Source of the DNA: Fischerella sp. PCC 9431
Lineage (GTDB): Bacteria; Cyanobacteriota; Cyanobacteriia; Cyanobacteriales; Nostocaceae
DNA length: 64,000 nt
Direction: 5' to 3'
NCBI RefSeq assembly: GCF_000447295.1
Contig: NZ_KE650771.1
Span: 5,539,559 to 5,603,558 of the forward strand
Of the stretch, positions 27,835 through 37,414 are shown piece by piece. A program made the translations under genes and the position numbers. Numbering within the stretch: position 1 is the first letter of the stretch; each line of letters begins with the position of its first letter. The notes below the pieces were generated by a model. That model made no database searches, was not told the DNA's origin, and saw only the letters and a program-made list of their open reading frames with translations.

Positions 27835-29013
27835 TTACTTTATTTTTACCTCATTAGATCTGTTTGCTATTTGACGATCTGCGCGCATTGCTTGCACAAA
27901 ATTCTCAAACAGGTAATCAGCGTCGTGAGGGCCAGGAGAAGCCTCTGGGTGATACTGCACAGAAAATATCGGTAGATTCTTGTGACGCAACCCAGCAACA
28001 GTGCGATCGTTCAAGTTTAGGTGGCTGATTTCTACAGTTGTCTGGGGTAGGGTATCTGGGTTAATTGCAAAACTGTGGTTTTGACTAGTAATTTCCACCC
28101 GTTTCTGTAAACCTGCTGGCTGATTCAAGCCACGATGCCCAAATTTCAGTTTATAGGTTTCTGCTCCCAATGCATGACCCAAAATTTGATGTCCCATGCA
28201 AATGCCAAACAGTGGTTTTTGAGATGACAGTAAAGCTTTGGTTGTCTCAATACCTTCGGTGACAGTGGCGGGATCACCAGGACCATTAGAGAGAAAAATT
28301 CCATCTGGATTATATTGGAGAATTTCCTCTATTGGGGTGTGGGCTGGAACAACAATAACTCGGCATCCGTAACTTGCCAGACGGCGCAAAATATTGCGTT
28401 TGATGCCAAAGTCTAGAGCCACAACAGTGAAAGTTTCTTCAGAATTAGTTTTTGCTTCTGGGTTAAATTCCCAAACGGGATCAGTGGTTTGTGACCATTC
28501 ATATGGTGTTTGGGTAGTCACTTCCCGGACAAGATTTAAGCCATTCATCGCAGGAGCTGCTAGTACCTGTTCTAGCAGTTCTGCCTCGTCTAGAATTTCT
28601 GTAGAAATGCCACCATTCATCGCCCCAAAAATGCGAATTTTCCGGGTTAAGGCACGGGTGTCTATGCCGTAAATACCTGGTATTTGGTGCTGTTTGAGAT
28701 AGTCTGGTAAAGATTGCGACGAACGCCAATTACTTGGTCGGGTACAAATATTACGCGCGATCGCTCCCCGCACATACGGTCGATCTGATTCTTCATCCTC
28801 TGGATTTACACCTGTGTTACCTAGTTCGGGATAAGTAAAAACTACTATTTGACCACAGTAACTAGGATCAGTCAGGACTTCTTGATATCCTGTCATACCA
28901 GTATTAAAAACCACTTCCCCGATTGCAGTGCCTATAGCACCAAAAGACCAACCGCGATAAGTGGTTCCGTCGGCAAGAACAAGTAAGGCAGGTATTGCGT
29001 CAAATAAGGCCAT
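27835..29013 (-). CDS. carA: Carbamoyl-phosphate synthase small subunit
   Basis: A 392-residue glutamine amidotransferase subunit that supplies ammonia to CarB for carbamoyl phosphate (arginine and pyrimidine synthesis). The N-terminal CPSase domain (about 1-150) has [14 protein letters not shown]. The class I amidotransferase domain has nucleophile C272 in FGICMGHQ and the His/Glu pair in [13 protein letters not shown], plus SNGPGDPA. Complete length, single gene here; carB is not in the window. Confidence 0.97.
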   Translation of the reverse strand: MALFDAIPALLVLADGTTYRGWSFGAIGTAIGEVVFNTGMTGYQEVLTDPSYCGQIVVFTYPELGNTGVNPEDEESDRPYVRGAIARNICTRPSNWRSSQSLPDYLKQHQIPGIYGIDTRALTRKIRIFGAMNGGISTEILDEAELLEQVLAAPAMNGLNLVREVTTQTPYEWSQTTDPVWEFNPEAKTNSEETFTVVALDFGIKRNILRRLASYGCRVIVVPAHTPIEEILQYNPDGIFLSNGPGDPATVTEGIETTKALLSSQKPLFGICMGHQILGHALGAETYKLKFGHRGLNQPAGLQKRVEITSQNHSFAINPDTLPQTTVEISHLNLNDRTVAGLRHKNLPIFSVQYHPEASPGPHDADYLFENFVQAMRADRQIANRSNEVKIK

Positions 29014-29366
29014 AGGCTATTAGGTCGAAAAAGGGATTGGGGAGCAAAGACAAGGGGGACATGAGGGACAGGGGAGACAAGGAGGACAAGGGAGAATTAT
29101 TTAACAAGTCTTTTTCCAATGCCCAATGCCCATTGCCCCATGCCCAATAACCACAGCGAAGAATTATTATCCCATGAATTTATCATTTGAGTTGCTTTGT
29201 CTGCTTGCGGTAAAATACCCACAGATTCAGATGAATCCAGAATAAAGTTTATCGGCTAAAGCATTCTCTTTAAATAAAGATATAGTGCATCTTTATATTG
29301 AATTCGGATATGAGCATTATTCCAAAGTATCGTGGGTGTAGGGGAAGGTATGCGTTCTAAACAATT
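29014..29366. repeat. Intergenic region with short repeats
   Basis: The part nearest carA (about 29030-29150) is built of GGACAAGGGGGAC-like and CCCAATGCCC-like units. The rest, up to 29366, is unique AT-rich sequence that probably contains the promoter of the aspartic protease gene. No gene is seen. Confidence 0.7.
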
Positions 29367-30545
29367 ATGCTTCAGTCTTTGTTATCCCAAGCCACGCTAA
29401 TATTTATTTCCACCACACTGGCAATTTTTGCTGTTGCTTGTCGTGAAGACAAACAGGCTGTTGTGGCTCATGACCAACAACCAGAAGCAGTAGAAAAGAG
29501 TCCGATCGCTTCTGGTGAGAATACACCATCACCAACAATCACTCCACAACCACAGCAATACCAAGCTTCGGAAATGCAATCCGATACTTTTGAGTTAGGG
29601 TTGGATAAAGCAGCTAGTGCTGATACTATCAGTGAATCTGCTCAATCAACAGAAGATTGGAATTTAGTCATTAGTCAGTATCAAGATGCGATCGCGTTGA
29701 TGAAACAAGTAGATCGACAAAGTACCTACTTTCCTAGCGCTCAAGACAATATTATCCAATATCAACGCCGGATTAAATACGCTCAACAACAAGCTTTGTC
29801 TCGCCAGGAATCACCGTCAAAAGTTACAACACAAATACAACAACAACCTTCGAGTGTAGTACTTGTTGTTCCAAAACCTTCTGCGAAACCAGTAATTCAA
29901 CAGAAAACCCAACAACCAACAACCCTTCGGGTAGTTCCCTCCGGGACGCTGCGCGAACGCCAGTCCCCCTACCCTTACGGGAAGCCGCCCAAGGGCGTCT
30001 ACGTGACGGGAACCGCCAAGACGGGGGCTGGACTCACCAACAACCAACAACAGGTATTTGTAGCACCTACTACACAGCAGCGTCATGAACCAGTGGTGTT
30101 TGTCGCCCCGATTAAACGACGAGTCGGGGGAACACCAATTATTGATGTCACTTTTAACGGCAATCAACAATTTGAGATGATTTTGGATACGGGAGCAAGT
30201 GGTACAGTTATTACTCAAGGTATGGCAAATGCCTTGGGTATAGTACCTTTTGGGAGAGCAAAAGCAAATACTGCCAGTGCAAAAGCGGTAGAATTTCCTG
30301 TTGGTTATGTCAATTCTATAGAAGTTGCTGGGGTGAACGTCAAAAAAATTCCGGTGGCGATCGCTGGAACAGAATTAGAAACAGGACTTTTGGGACACGA
30401 TTTTTTTGGTGACTACGAAATTACCATCAAGCGTGATGTGATAGAATTTCGCCCACCATCCTACTCTGGACAACTCAATCCTGTAGAAACTCAACTAACT
30501 GTTCCAACTTCGTCCAAGCCGCACCACTTTCAAGAATATCCCTAG
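29367..30545 (+). CDS. Retropepsin-like aspartic protease, lipoprotein
   Basis: A 392-residue protein. The N-terminus is a lipoprotein signal (IFAVAC, Cys at about residue 25). Residues 30-240 are low-complexity Gln/Pro/Thr-rich sequence with one helical segment. The C-terminal domain (about residues 262-375) is a single retropepsin fold with catalytic [14 protein letters not shown] and the second hydrophobic motif [13 protein letters not shown]. It probably acts as a homodimer outside the cytoplasm. A GC-rich repeat is embedded in the linker at 29924-30038. The 3' end overlaps the convergent trpD gene by 71 bp. Confidence 0.85.
   Translation: MLQSLLSQATLIFISTTLAIFAVACREDKQAVVAHDQQPEAVEKSPIASGENTPSPTITPQPQQYQASEMQSDTFELGLDKAASADTISESAQSTEDWNLVISQYQDAIALMKQVDRQSTYFPSAQDNIIQYQRRIKYAQQQALSRQESPSKVTTQIQQQPSSVVLVVPKPSAKPVIQQKTQQPTTLRVVPSGTLRERQSPYPYGKPPKGVYVTGTAKTGAGLTNNQQQVFVAPTTQQRHEPVVFVAPIKRRVGGTPIIDVTFNGNQQFEMILDTGASGTVITQGMANALGIVPFGRAKANTASAKAVEFPVGYVNSIEVAGVNVKKIPVAIAGTELETGLLGHDFFGDYEITIKRDVIEFRPPSYSGQLNPVETQLTVPTSSKPHHFQEYP
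29924..30038. repeat. GC-rich dispersed repeat embedded in the protease gene
   Basis: A block much richer in GC than its surroundings, with internal inverted pieces (GGGACGCTGCGCGAACG; AAGCCGCCCAAGGGCG). It is flanked on both sides by the 13-mer AACAACCAACAAC (29911-29923 and 30039-30051). The block encodes about 38 residues of the linker. Confidence 0.75.
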
Positions 30546-31716
30546 CCAACTGTACACCTTGAGCATGATCCAATAATGGAATTGCCCCACTTACTTGCAG
30601 CGCTAGTGCAGAATTTAATGCTACTACATCCTGTTGTGCTTGTGTTCCCTTGCCTTGTAGGACTGCCTTCAAGATATCCGCATTTTCTTGGACATCACCA
30701 CCCACGAGGGCTGTGATCGGAGCAGGAGTTAACCCCACCTCCTGTGGATTTACTGTAGTCAATGTTACTTTATTTTCAGATAATACAGCCAAGTCAGTAA
30801 TATCACCCAAACCAGCTTCATCCAATTTTTCTCTTCCGTGTAGAGCGATCGCTTTGTGTGTACCCAGTAGCTGTAAGGCTTGAGCAATTGTTGCTAATAA
30901 TTTGGGATCAAATACCCCAATCACTTGCCCTGTTGGACGTAATGGATTCACCAAAGGCCCAAGTAAATTAAATACCGTCCGCACCTTGAGACTCCGCCGC
31001 AACGCTGCAACTGACTTAAGAGCTGGATGCCAACCAGGAGCAAACAAAAAGGTAATTCCCACTTCTTTGACTGCTGCTTCTACCTTCTCACTAGAACAGT
31101 TCAAATTTATACCCAAAGCCTCTAAAACATCCGCACTACCCACACGACTGGATGCCGAACGATTCCCATGTTTGGCAACAGGTGTACCAGCAGCAGCAAC
31201 CACAAAAGCAACAGCTGTAGAAATATTAAATGTCGATGCTCCATCTCCTCCAGTACCACAGGTGTCGATGAGGGGATTAGGAATCGGGGATCGGGGATCG
31301 GGGAAAGGGGATTGGGAAAGTGGGGTCTCCTTTGGCGAACTCGGGGCCCCCACTCCCCCAAGGGAGTGGGGATTGGGAATTAGGGATTGGTCATTCTTCT
31401 TTGTCTCCCTGCTCCCTGCTCCCTGCTCCCTGCTCCCTTGTCCTCCTTGTCCCCCTTGTCCTCCTTGTTCTCTCAAAGACTGAGATTGCAATACTCCAGC
31501 CATTCCCGCTAATTCCTCAGCAGATACACCTTTGCAATTGATTGCAGCTAATATCGCCCCCGATAATTCTGGGGGAATAGCCTCACTCAGCCATCCTTGC
31601 ATCAACTCTGCTGCTTGAGGGCGAGATAAAGACTGGCGTTCTAGTAATTGTTGGAGCAGGTTAGACCAGATCACAGAAGATTCTTGTCTAGGCTGCAAAG
31701 AATCGTTCATAAACAA
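30475..31716 (-). CDS. trpD: Anthranilate phosphoribosyltransferase (with repeat-encoded insertion)
   Basis: A tryptophan-pathway enzyme that joins anthranilate to PRPP. Family motifs are complete: [17 protein letters not shown] (PRPP loop, about residues 151-167), [37 protein letters not shown] and [12 protein letters not shown]. The protein has 413 residues, against roughly 350 for the family. The excess is residues about 84-147, a Gly/Gln- then Pro/Ser-rich stretch encoded by intergenic-type short repeats between the N-terminal helical domain and the PRPP loop. The C-terminus overlaps the convergent aspartic protease gene. Function is probably kept because all catalytic blocks are intact. 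Confidence 0.93.
   Translation of the reverse strand: MFMNDSLQPRQESSVIWSNLLQQLLERQSLSRPQAAELMQGWLSEAIPPELSGAILAAINCKGVSAEELAGMAGVLQSQSLREQGGQGGQGGQGSREQGAGSRETKKNDQSLIPNPHSLGGVGAPSSPKETPLSQSPFPDPRSPIPNPLIDTCGTGGDGASTFNISTAVAFVVAAAGTPVAKHGNRSASSRVGSADVLEALGINLNCSSEKVEAAVKEVGITFLFAPGWHPALKSVAALRRSLKVRTVFNLLGPLVNPLRPTGQVIGVFDPKLLATIAQALQLLGTHKAIALHGREKLDEAGLGDITDLAVLSENKVTLTTVNPQEVGLTPAPITALVGGDVQENADILKAVLQGKGTQAQQDVVALNSALALQVSGAIPLLDHAQGVQLARDILESGAAWTKLEQLVEFLQD
31273..31470. repeat. Short tandem repeats inside trpD
   Basis: On the plus strand this runs GGGGATCGGGGATCGGGGAAAGGGG, then CTCCCTGCTCCCTGCTCCCTGC, then CTTGTCCTCCTTGTCCCCC units. These are the same unit types that fill intergenic spacers elsewhere (for example 5936-6033 and 52645-52699). 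Confidence 0.9.
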
Positions 31717-32499
31717 GTTTGTCTATATAAATCCTCATAAATCAAATTAACTCGAAAGCGTATTGAGTAATAGTCCGTCAAATTAGTTTTGAGGATAAAG
31801 CAACGAAATCCAATTTCTCAGTAAATATATGTATGCAATTTTATAAAAAAGCTACTGTGTCTTTTAAAAAACATCAATAATAATTTAAGTATATTTCAAC
31901 ACCATATTTAAGATGCTGACTTCATAGTTATGATTCCGCAGCAACTGTCATAAGATTAAATCAGTCAACAGTGAACTTGTTGAAATGACTCTTACCCAAC
32001 TAATAAACCTGATAGGTGTCAAGATATCGATTTTTCACATTTAATTATTAATTATAGATGACATAGTTGTTTGATCCCCTAGTATACATCGTCCAACATC
32101 ACTGGAAATTTAAAACTTTAAAATAATGTTTGGCAGTAGTTGTATTTTTACTGTTTTTTACTGTTAACAAAGTATGAGATTTTCCCTTATAGTAGTCATA
32201 GTGTACGCAAATAATTGGGAAAATTTACGTAAACTTAATTAAAGCTTAGTCAAAATATAACTTATAGACTGTTACCCTATTACTAATTCACTTTTTGCTG
32301 CAACATTTGAACCCTCTAAATTCTGTGGTTTACAAGATTTGGAGGGATTCTTTTTTGGGATTGGGGAAAAAGGATCAGGTATTGGGAAGAGACAAGATTG
32401 GCAGATGTAGGGAGTCCATCCAAAACATTCTCCTTTGTCCCCGTGTCTCCCTTGTCCTCAGTCTCCAGTTCCACATTTTTGCTAAACTAGCAAAAGCTA
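31717..32499. other. Long intergenic region
   Basis: Almost 800 bp between the divergent trpD and acyl-CoA dehydrogenase/cyclase genes. It is AT-rich, with a short-repeat patch (GGATTGGGGAAAAAGG and CCTTGTCC units) at about 32340-32470. The frame at 32295-32594 runs through those repeats and is not credible. Promoters of both genes must lie here. Confidence 0.5.
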
Positions 32500-34374
32500 A
32501 TGGATTGCGATCGCCAAGTGTTGCCAGAGGAAAATTATTCTGTTTTAGAAATAGCCCATTCTTATCTACTCAACTCAGTTGCAGCCAAAGCTAATGAGAT
32601 AGACAGCGACCCCAACACACTCACACAGGTGCTGCAAGGACTTGGAGATTTGGGTTTGCTAGCGTTACGTATTCCCCAAAATTGGGGTGGTAGAGGAGTC
32701 AGTGAAGACACTTTTAGTCAATTTCAAGAACTGGTAGCACGCTACTCTGGTGCTTTAGCTTTTTTACAAACTCAACACCAAAGCGCTGCTGCAATGCTAG
32801 TTGCTAGCAGTAATTTGAGTTTGCAGCAGGAATATTTACCCCGGATAAGTAAGGGTGAAGTTTTACTCGGTATTGGTTTTTCGCAGTTGCGACGTGTAGG
32901 TAAACCATTAACGGTAGCTAAACCAGTCCCAGGAGGATATCAATTAAATGGAGTCGTACCTTGGGTGACTGGATGGCGAATATTTAATGATTTTATTATT
33001 GCTGCTACGCTTCCCGATGGCTGTGCTGTGTTCGGCGTTGTTCCTTTTCAGGAAACTTACCAAAATTTAGAAAGCAAAATCACATTTACTTCGCCAGCAA
33101 AACTAGCAGCAATGACATCAACGAATACCGTGACTGCTAATTTGAGTAATTATTTTTTACCTGAAGAGTACATAGTTTCAATTAAACCAGCTGGGTGGAT
33201 TCATGAAAACGATCAAAATAATGTCCTGCGTGCGACTTTTTTAGCTACAGGTTGTGCTTTCGCTGGTTTAGATATTATAGAATCCGTCGCCCAGACAAAA
33301 TCATTGCCTGCGATCGCTCATGCTTTGACAACTTTTCAACAAGAACTCAACCAGTGTCGCACTGCGATTCGTCAAGCACAGAGAAATACTTATATATTAC
33401 TGTCAGAAAAACTACAACTACGAGCCTGGGCAATTGATTTAGCAACACGCATTGCTCATGCAGCTGTTACCGTTTCTAGTGGCGCTGCCAATTATTTGCA
33501 TCATCCTGCACAAAGAGTATACCGCGAAGCACTAGTGTTTACAGTTACTGGACAGACGAATGCGGTAATGGAAGCGACTTTGGAGAGGTTGACTAAGGGA
33601 TGGAGACAAGAGAGACAAGGGGGACAAGGGGGAGAAAACAGTTATTTGTTTTCTCAATCAAAAGTTATTCAACCTAAAAGTATCACCTATTCACAAGTTA
33701 TTCATCTGAGTCATGTGATAGACACCAATATTCCCCAATGGGAGGGTGATCCTCCGGTGGAATTTGAGACTGTTGCAGAAATAGAAAAAGACGGATACTA
33801 TCTCCGACGCTTTTCTTTAGGTGAACACAGCGCTACTCATATTAATGCTCCAAAAAGTTTTTATCATGCTGGTGTTGGCATTGATCAATATCCCGCAGAA
33901 TCACTAGTTGTACCTGCGGTAGTTATTAATATTCAAGAGCAAGTAAAACTTAACCCGGACTATACTCTCAATGTTGCTGATATTTTGGAGTGGGAAGAGC
34001 AACACGGAGAAATTACTAGCGGAAGTTTAGTTTTATTATACACAGGATGGGAGAACAAATGGTGCGATCGCACGGCTTTTATGAAGCCAGATTCCCAAGG
34101 AAATATGCATTTTCCTGGTTTTGGTATTGATGCAACTGAGTTTCTGTTGAATGAGCGTCGTATTGCTGGAGTTGGGATTGATACACATGGCGTAGATCCT
34201 GGGCAAGATACTACTTTTACTACTAACTGTCTAGTATTAGAGAAACCACTTATTGTTTTAGAAAATCTCACGAATTTAGATCAATTACCAGCCAAAGGCG
34301 TAACTTTGATGATTGGGGTTTTGAGATTAAGAGATGGTTCCGGTTCGCCTGCTGGAGTGATGGCGCTGATTTAA
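32500..34374 (+). CDS. Fusion of acyl-CoA dehydrogenase-like and cyclase-family domains
   Basis: A 624-residue two-domain protein. Residues 1-365 resemble acyl-CoA dehydrogenases: LGDLGLLALRIPQNWGGRG, LQTQHQSAAAML, GIGFSQLRR, and the C-terminal four-helix bundle. Residues about 390-624 are a cyclase/kynurenine-formamidase-like domain (QVIHLSHVIDTNIPQWEGDPP, GIDTHGVDPG). In the usual metal motif H-x3-H-x-D-x3-H this protein has HSATHINAPKS, so the Asp is Asn and the third His is Ser. Catalysis may therefore differ. The linker at residues 367-382 (RQERQGGQGGE) is encoded by the GACAAGGGG repeat common between genes here, so the fusion may have arisen through a repeat. Confidence 0.85.
   Translation: MDCDRQVLPEENYSVLEIAHSYLLNSVAAKANEIDSDPNTLTQVLQGLGDLGLLALRIPQNWGGRGVSEDTFSQFQELVARYSGALAFLQTQHQSAAAMLVASSNLSLQQEYLPRISKGEVLLGIGFSQLRRVGKPLTVAKPVPGGYQLNGVVPWVTGWRIFNDFIIAATLPDGCAVFGVVPFQETYQNLESKITFTSPAKLAAMTSTNTVTANLSNYFLPEEYIVSIKPAGWIHENDQNNVLRATFLATGCAFAGLDIIESVAQTKSLPAIAHALTTFQQELNQCRTAIRQAQRNTYILLSEKLQLRAWAIDLATRIAHAAVTVSSGAANYLHHPAQRVYREALVFTVTGQTNAVMEATLERLTKGWRQERQGGQGGENSYLFSQSKVIQPKSITYSQVIHLSHVIDTNIPQWEGDPPVEFETVAEIEKDGYYLRRFSLGEHSATHINAPKSFYHAGVGIDQYPAESLVVPAVVINIQEQVKLNPDYTLNVADILEWEEQHGEITSGSLVLLYTGWENKWCDRTAFMKPDSQGNMHFPGFGIDATEFLLNERRIAGVGIDTHGVDPGQDTTFTTNCLVLEKPLIVLENLTNLDQLPAKGVTLMIGVLRLRDGSGSPAGVMALI
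33600..33640. repeat. GACAAGGGG-type repeat in the fusion linker
   Basis: GGAGACAAGAGAGACAAGG followed by GGGACAAGGGGGAG. These are the same units as in the intergenic spacer at 29030-29100. They lie exactly between the two domains of the fusion protein. Confidence 0.85.
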
Positions 34375-34479
34375 TGGTTACTGAAACTTAGAGAAACTGT
34401 CACCTTATGCCAAATAGCTGAAAATATCCTTACAATAGATGAACAATTTTCACGTATGTATTGCACAGGACAGTTTAAA

Positions 34480-34674
34480 CTATTTTACGTAGACAGCGAG
34501 TAATTCTTCTAATATTTCTGCAATTTGATCAGCAATCTCTTCTACTTTATTTTCTTGTACAAGATATTTAATTTTTATAGCTTTATTATTTATTTTCAAT
34601 TGGATTGCCTCATTGGATAATTCCAGACTATCAATCTCAGCAAATCCATATAAAAGTTTGTACACGCCTGGCAT
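34480..34674 (-). CDS. Small ORF, possible frameshifted 3' end of the GTPase gene
   Basis: A 64-residue frame from ATG 34674 with no good ribosome site. The same frame is open further upstream, to 34770, without another start codon, and it overlaps the last codons of the GTPase. Its product (an acidic helix at the end, AEILEELLAVYVK) looks like real coding sequence. It is either an independent small gene or, more likely, the C-terminal ~96 residues of the GTPase reached by a -1 frameshift at the A5/T5 runs at 34762-34772. Confidence 0.45.
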   Translation of the reverse strand: MPGVYKLLYGFAEIDSLELSNEAIQLKINNKAIKIKYLVQENKVEEIADQIAEILEELLAVYVK

Positions 34675-34754
34675 TAGTTCTCGAAGTCCATCTACTCCTA
34701 TACGTTTATGTATTAAAACCTCTCTTTCAAATTTCTTTCCAAAAAATGATTGTA

Positions 34755-35900
34755 TTATGTGAAAAACTTTTTAGGAGTATAGGGAATTTTGCGTAGTTCA
34801 GTTCCTTTTTGTTTAGCTTTATCTCCTATTTTAAAAGCATCTCCATTACACTTTAACCATGTTTCTTCGTCAACAGAGTATTGTTTGCATATAAGTGCAA
34901 ACAGCCATAAATATGATGCCTTAATATCATCTTCTTGATCTCCTCTGAGTAATATTATTTCTGCTAGTAAATTACTTGATTCAGCAATTACAAACTGAAG
35001 ACGATTCAACTTTCTAATATTTGTTAATGATTCCTGGAGCTTTGCGGGTGAAACTTTGTGAGGCATTATACGAAAGAGATTAATAACCATTTCTGCCAAT
35101 CCTTCTCCAGAAATAGATGAAATTGGGATTATCTTATTGTCAAAAATTCTGTTATAACTCTCTAGCTGTTCTAGTTTCTCCTGGTTAGTTAGTTTATTTA
35201 GTTCGTCAATATGAGTACCAGCTACGATAATACGTCCATGATACCGATCTTTAAGCTCAAAAAAGAAAGATTTAAATGCCTTCTTTTCATATTTATTTAG
35301 AGTACGTGATATATTGATTACTAATATAACTGCATCTAATATTGGCGATTGTCTCAATTGTTCAGTAGACAATTCAACTATTTCATTTAATGTCTCTTGA
35401 AAGGGTACAAATTCAAATTCTTTTGCATCTTCTTCTTGAGATATTCCTAAAAATAACCTAGTAATGTTTTCGTATCCAAACTCCTCATTGCCTCCAATCC
35501 CAGGTGTATCATAAATTATTAAACCACTGGGGAATTCTGCTTTAATAACGCAACTTGTAGTGTCAGCAGTTCGTCTAACTTCCGCGATTGATTGACCAAA
35601 AAGTGCATTTATTAAACTAGACTTTCCAGCCGATGTCATACCAACTAATGCAATTCGAGGAGCAGAACCATTATTCATTCTGTGCAGCGTTTTGGCAATT
35701 ACATCCGGATTATTGTCAGAGTAGCTGGAATCATAGTCCTTCGTAAAGTGATTCCATATATATTGACTTAAAGTTACAGCATCATTAACAATGTCAGATT
35801 CAGTTAATACTTTAAGTAAAGCTTGAATGTTTTTGAGTACTTTCATATATAAGTTCGTAAAAGACTCCTTATTAATTAATCTGGAAAGCAATGCCCGCAT
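34755..35900 (-). CDS. Era/dynamin-like GTPase
   Basis: A 381-residue P-loop GTPase. G1 is GMTSAGKSSLINALFG (about residues 87-102), the G2 Thr lies in TADTTSC, G3 is DTPGIGG, and G4 appears as AGTHIDEL, with Thr-His in place of the usual Asn-Lys. G5-like PISSISGEGL follows. A helical C-terminal region follows the G domain. The long gap after G3 (LFLGISQEEDAKEF) is an insertion. ATG at codon 19 (MKVLKNIQ) is an alternative start that would remove the overlap with the upstream gene. The end may be frameshifted (see 34480-34674). The role is unknown. Confidence 0.8.
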   Translation of the reverse strand: MRALLSRLINKESFTNLYMKVLKNIQALLKVLTESDIVNDAVTLSQYIWNHFTKDYDSSYSDNNPDVIAKTLHRMNNGSAPRIALVGMTSAGKSSLINALFGQSIAEVRRTADTTSCVIKAEFPSGLIIYDTPGIGGNEEFGYENITRLFLGISQEEDAKEFEFVPFQETLNEIVELSTEQLRQSPILDAVILVINISRTLNKYEKKAFKSFFFELKDRYHGRIIVAGTHIDELNKLTNQEKLEQLESYNRIFDNKIIPISSISGEGLAEMVINLFRIMPHKVSPAKLQESLTNIRKLNRLQFVIAESSNLLAEIILLRGDQEDDIKASYLWLFALICKQYSVDEETWLKCNGDAFKIGDKAKQKGTELRKIPYTPKKFFT

Positions 35901-36187
35901 TTATTGAGAACAAAGGTTCCAATATAATCACCAGTATTTAAATCAAAAATTGGAATTTCTGTTCCATTGTGTAAATTGTGAATTGGTAAGACTCCCAAAT
36001 TCACAATACCTATGAAATTGTCCAAGTTTGAATATTGAATTTTATGAGAACTCCAAAACCCATTAAGATTAACACGATGTAGTTCACCACTTACTGGGTT
36101 AACAATGTAGTCGAAGCCAATTTCTTGTACTTCCTGGTAAAGTTGAAGGTTCTTAAGAAGCTTTCCGTAAAGTTTTTGATTGATCAC
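35876..36187 (-). CDS. Hypothetical protein upstream of the GTPase (103 aa)
   Basis: Not recognised. A 103-residue protein: a helical N-terminus (KLYGKLLKNLQLYQEVQEIGFDYIV), then a predicted beta-rich domain (HRVNLNGFWSSHKIQYSNL, IFDLNTGDYIGTFVLNKCGHCF) ending with a C-x2-C-like CGHC. It overlaps the annotated GTPase start by 25 bp, so the two are probably coupled in one transcript. Confidence 0.55.
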   Translation of the reverse strand: MINQKLYGKLLKNLQLYQEVQEIGFDYIVNPVSGELHRVNLNGFWSSHKIQYSNLDNFIGIVNLGVLPIHNLHNGTEIPIFDLNTGDYIGTFVLNKCGHCFPD

Positions 36188-36324
36188 GATTTACCATAGA
36201 CGAAAGACCTGTAATTATATAGTTCCCAAAAAACTTTAATTTTGAACATCAATTCCACAAATGCGATAGATGAAATCAAGTTTGGATTTCAAGTGATGGA
36301 CTGCCCAGATAGGACATTGTTTTA

Positions 36325-37414
36325 ACGTGAGTTCGACGGATAGGAAAGCCCAAAAAGATTGCTAGATATGAATTTGCTTAACTGGGCATCACAAAGGCGA
36401 TCGCTACGATTAATTGAGAATGGGTAAAAAAGTGACAAAAAAATGCCGAAACTAAAAATATCAAAGAAAAATCAAGGTTTCGGCTATGACCACTATTGTA
36501 TCCCGCCTCGACATCACACAAATTTTCTGCGACGTAGATGATTTTTGTCACCAATGGGAAAACCTCTGGCGGCGGATACCACAACTGCCATCAACAATGG
36601 GAGAACGGCGTAGTAAATCCAGGATGCATTTATCCGAAGTGATGACAATAGTTATAGCCTTTCATGGCAGTGGATATAAGACGTTTAAGGAATTTTATAC
36701 ACTGCAAGTCTTGCCGGGTTGGCGTGAAGCATTTCCCAATTTAGTCAGCTACACAAGGTTTATAGAATTGATGCCTTGGTGCTTAATGCTGTTATGTTGC
36801 TTTTTACATACACGCACAGGCGAAATTACTGGGATTAGCTTTATCGATTCTACCCCCATCAATGTTTGTCACAATGCCAGGGCGCATTCTCACAAGGTAT
36901 TTAAAGGTTTAGTGAAATGGGGAAAAAATTCTGTGGGCTGGCATTTTGGATTTAAACTACATTTGATTATTAATGATTGTGGAGAATTATTGGCATTTTC
37001 CCTGACTCCTGCCAATGTAGATGACCGAAAACCAGTCCCAGACATGACTAAAGACCTCATTGGTAAACTATTTGGTGACAGAGGATATATCTCTCAAAAA
37101 TTATTTGAGGAGTTATATGAACGAGGGTTGCAGTTAGTCACGAAATCTAAGAAGAAAATGAAAAATCGCTTGATCAAACTGATTGATAAGATTCTTTTAC
37201 GCAAACGCGCTGTAATTGAGTCGGTCAATGACCATCTGAAAAATATATGTCAAATCGAACACTCGCGCCATCGTAGTCCATTTAACTTTTTGGTTAACTT
37301 GATGGCTGGTTTAGCTGCTTACACCTATTTGCCCAAAAAACCTTCCATTGATATTTACCCAAAAGATTTGCCTGCTCTACCTCCTGCCATTTTTTAGTTC
37401 CATCGAACTCACGT
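36325..37414 (+). mobile_element. IS982-type insertion sequence, complete, 1090 bp
   Basis: The ends are ACGTGAGTTCGACGGA on the left and, read inward on the other strand, ACGTGAGTTCGATGGA on the right: 16 bp with one mismatch. The octamer TTGTTTTA is duplicated just outside (36317-36324 and 37415-37422). It contains one transposase gene. It inserted into the spacer between the GTPase cluster and the coxC terminator and does not disrupt a recognised gene. Confidence 0.92.
36486..37397 (+). CDS. IS982-family transposase
   Basis: A 303-residue DDE transposase. Family blocks are SEVMTIVIAFHGSGYKTFKEFY, GISFIDSTPINVCHNAR (catalytic Asp), WHFGFKLHLIIND, LFGDRGYISQKLFEELY (second Asp) and KRAVIESVNDHLK (Glu). 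The frame is intact, so the element may still be mobile. Confidence 0.93.
   Translation: MTTIVSRLDITQIFCDVDDFCHQWENLWRRIPQLPSTMGERRSKSRMHLSEVMTIVIAFHGSGYKTFKEFYTLQVLPGWREAFPNLVSYTRFIELMPWCLMLLCCFLHTRTGEITGISFIDSTPINVCHNARAHSHKVFKGLVKWGKNSVGWHFGFKLHLIINDCGELLAFSLTPANVDDRKPVPDMTKDLIGKLFGDRGYISQKLFEELYERGLQLVTKSKKKMKNRLIKLIDKILLRKRAVIESVNDHLKNICQIEHSRHRSPFNFLVNLMAGLAAYTYLPKKPSIDIYPKDLPALPPAIF

Noticed and set aside
30902-31483. 193-codon plus-strand ORF opposite trpD
   Set aside because: Shadow of trpD. The repeat insert keeps the antisense frame open, and its product is low-complexity Pro/Cys sequence.
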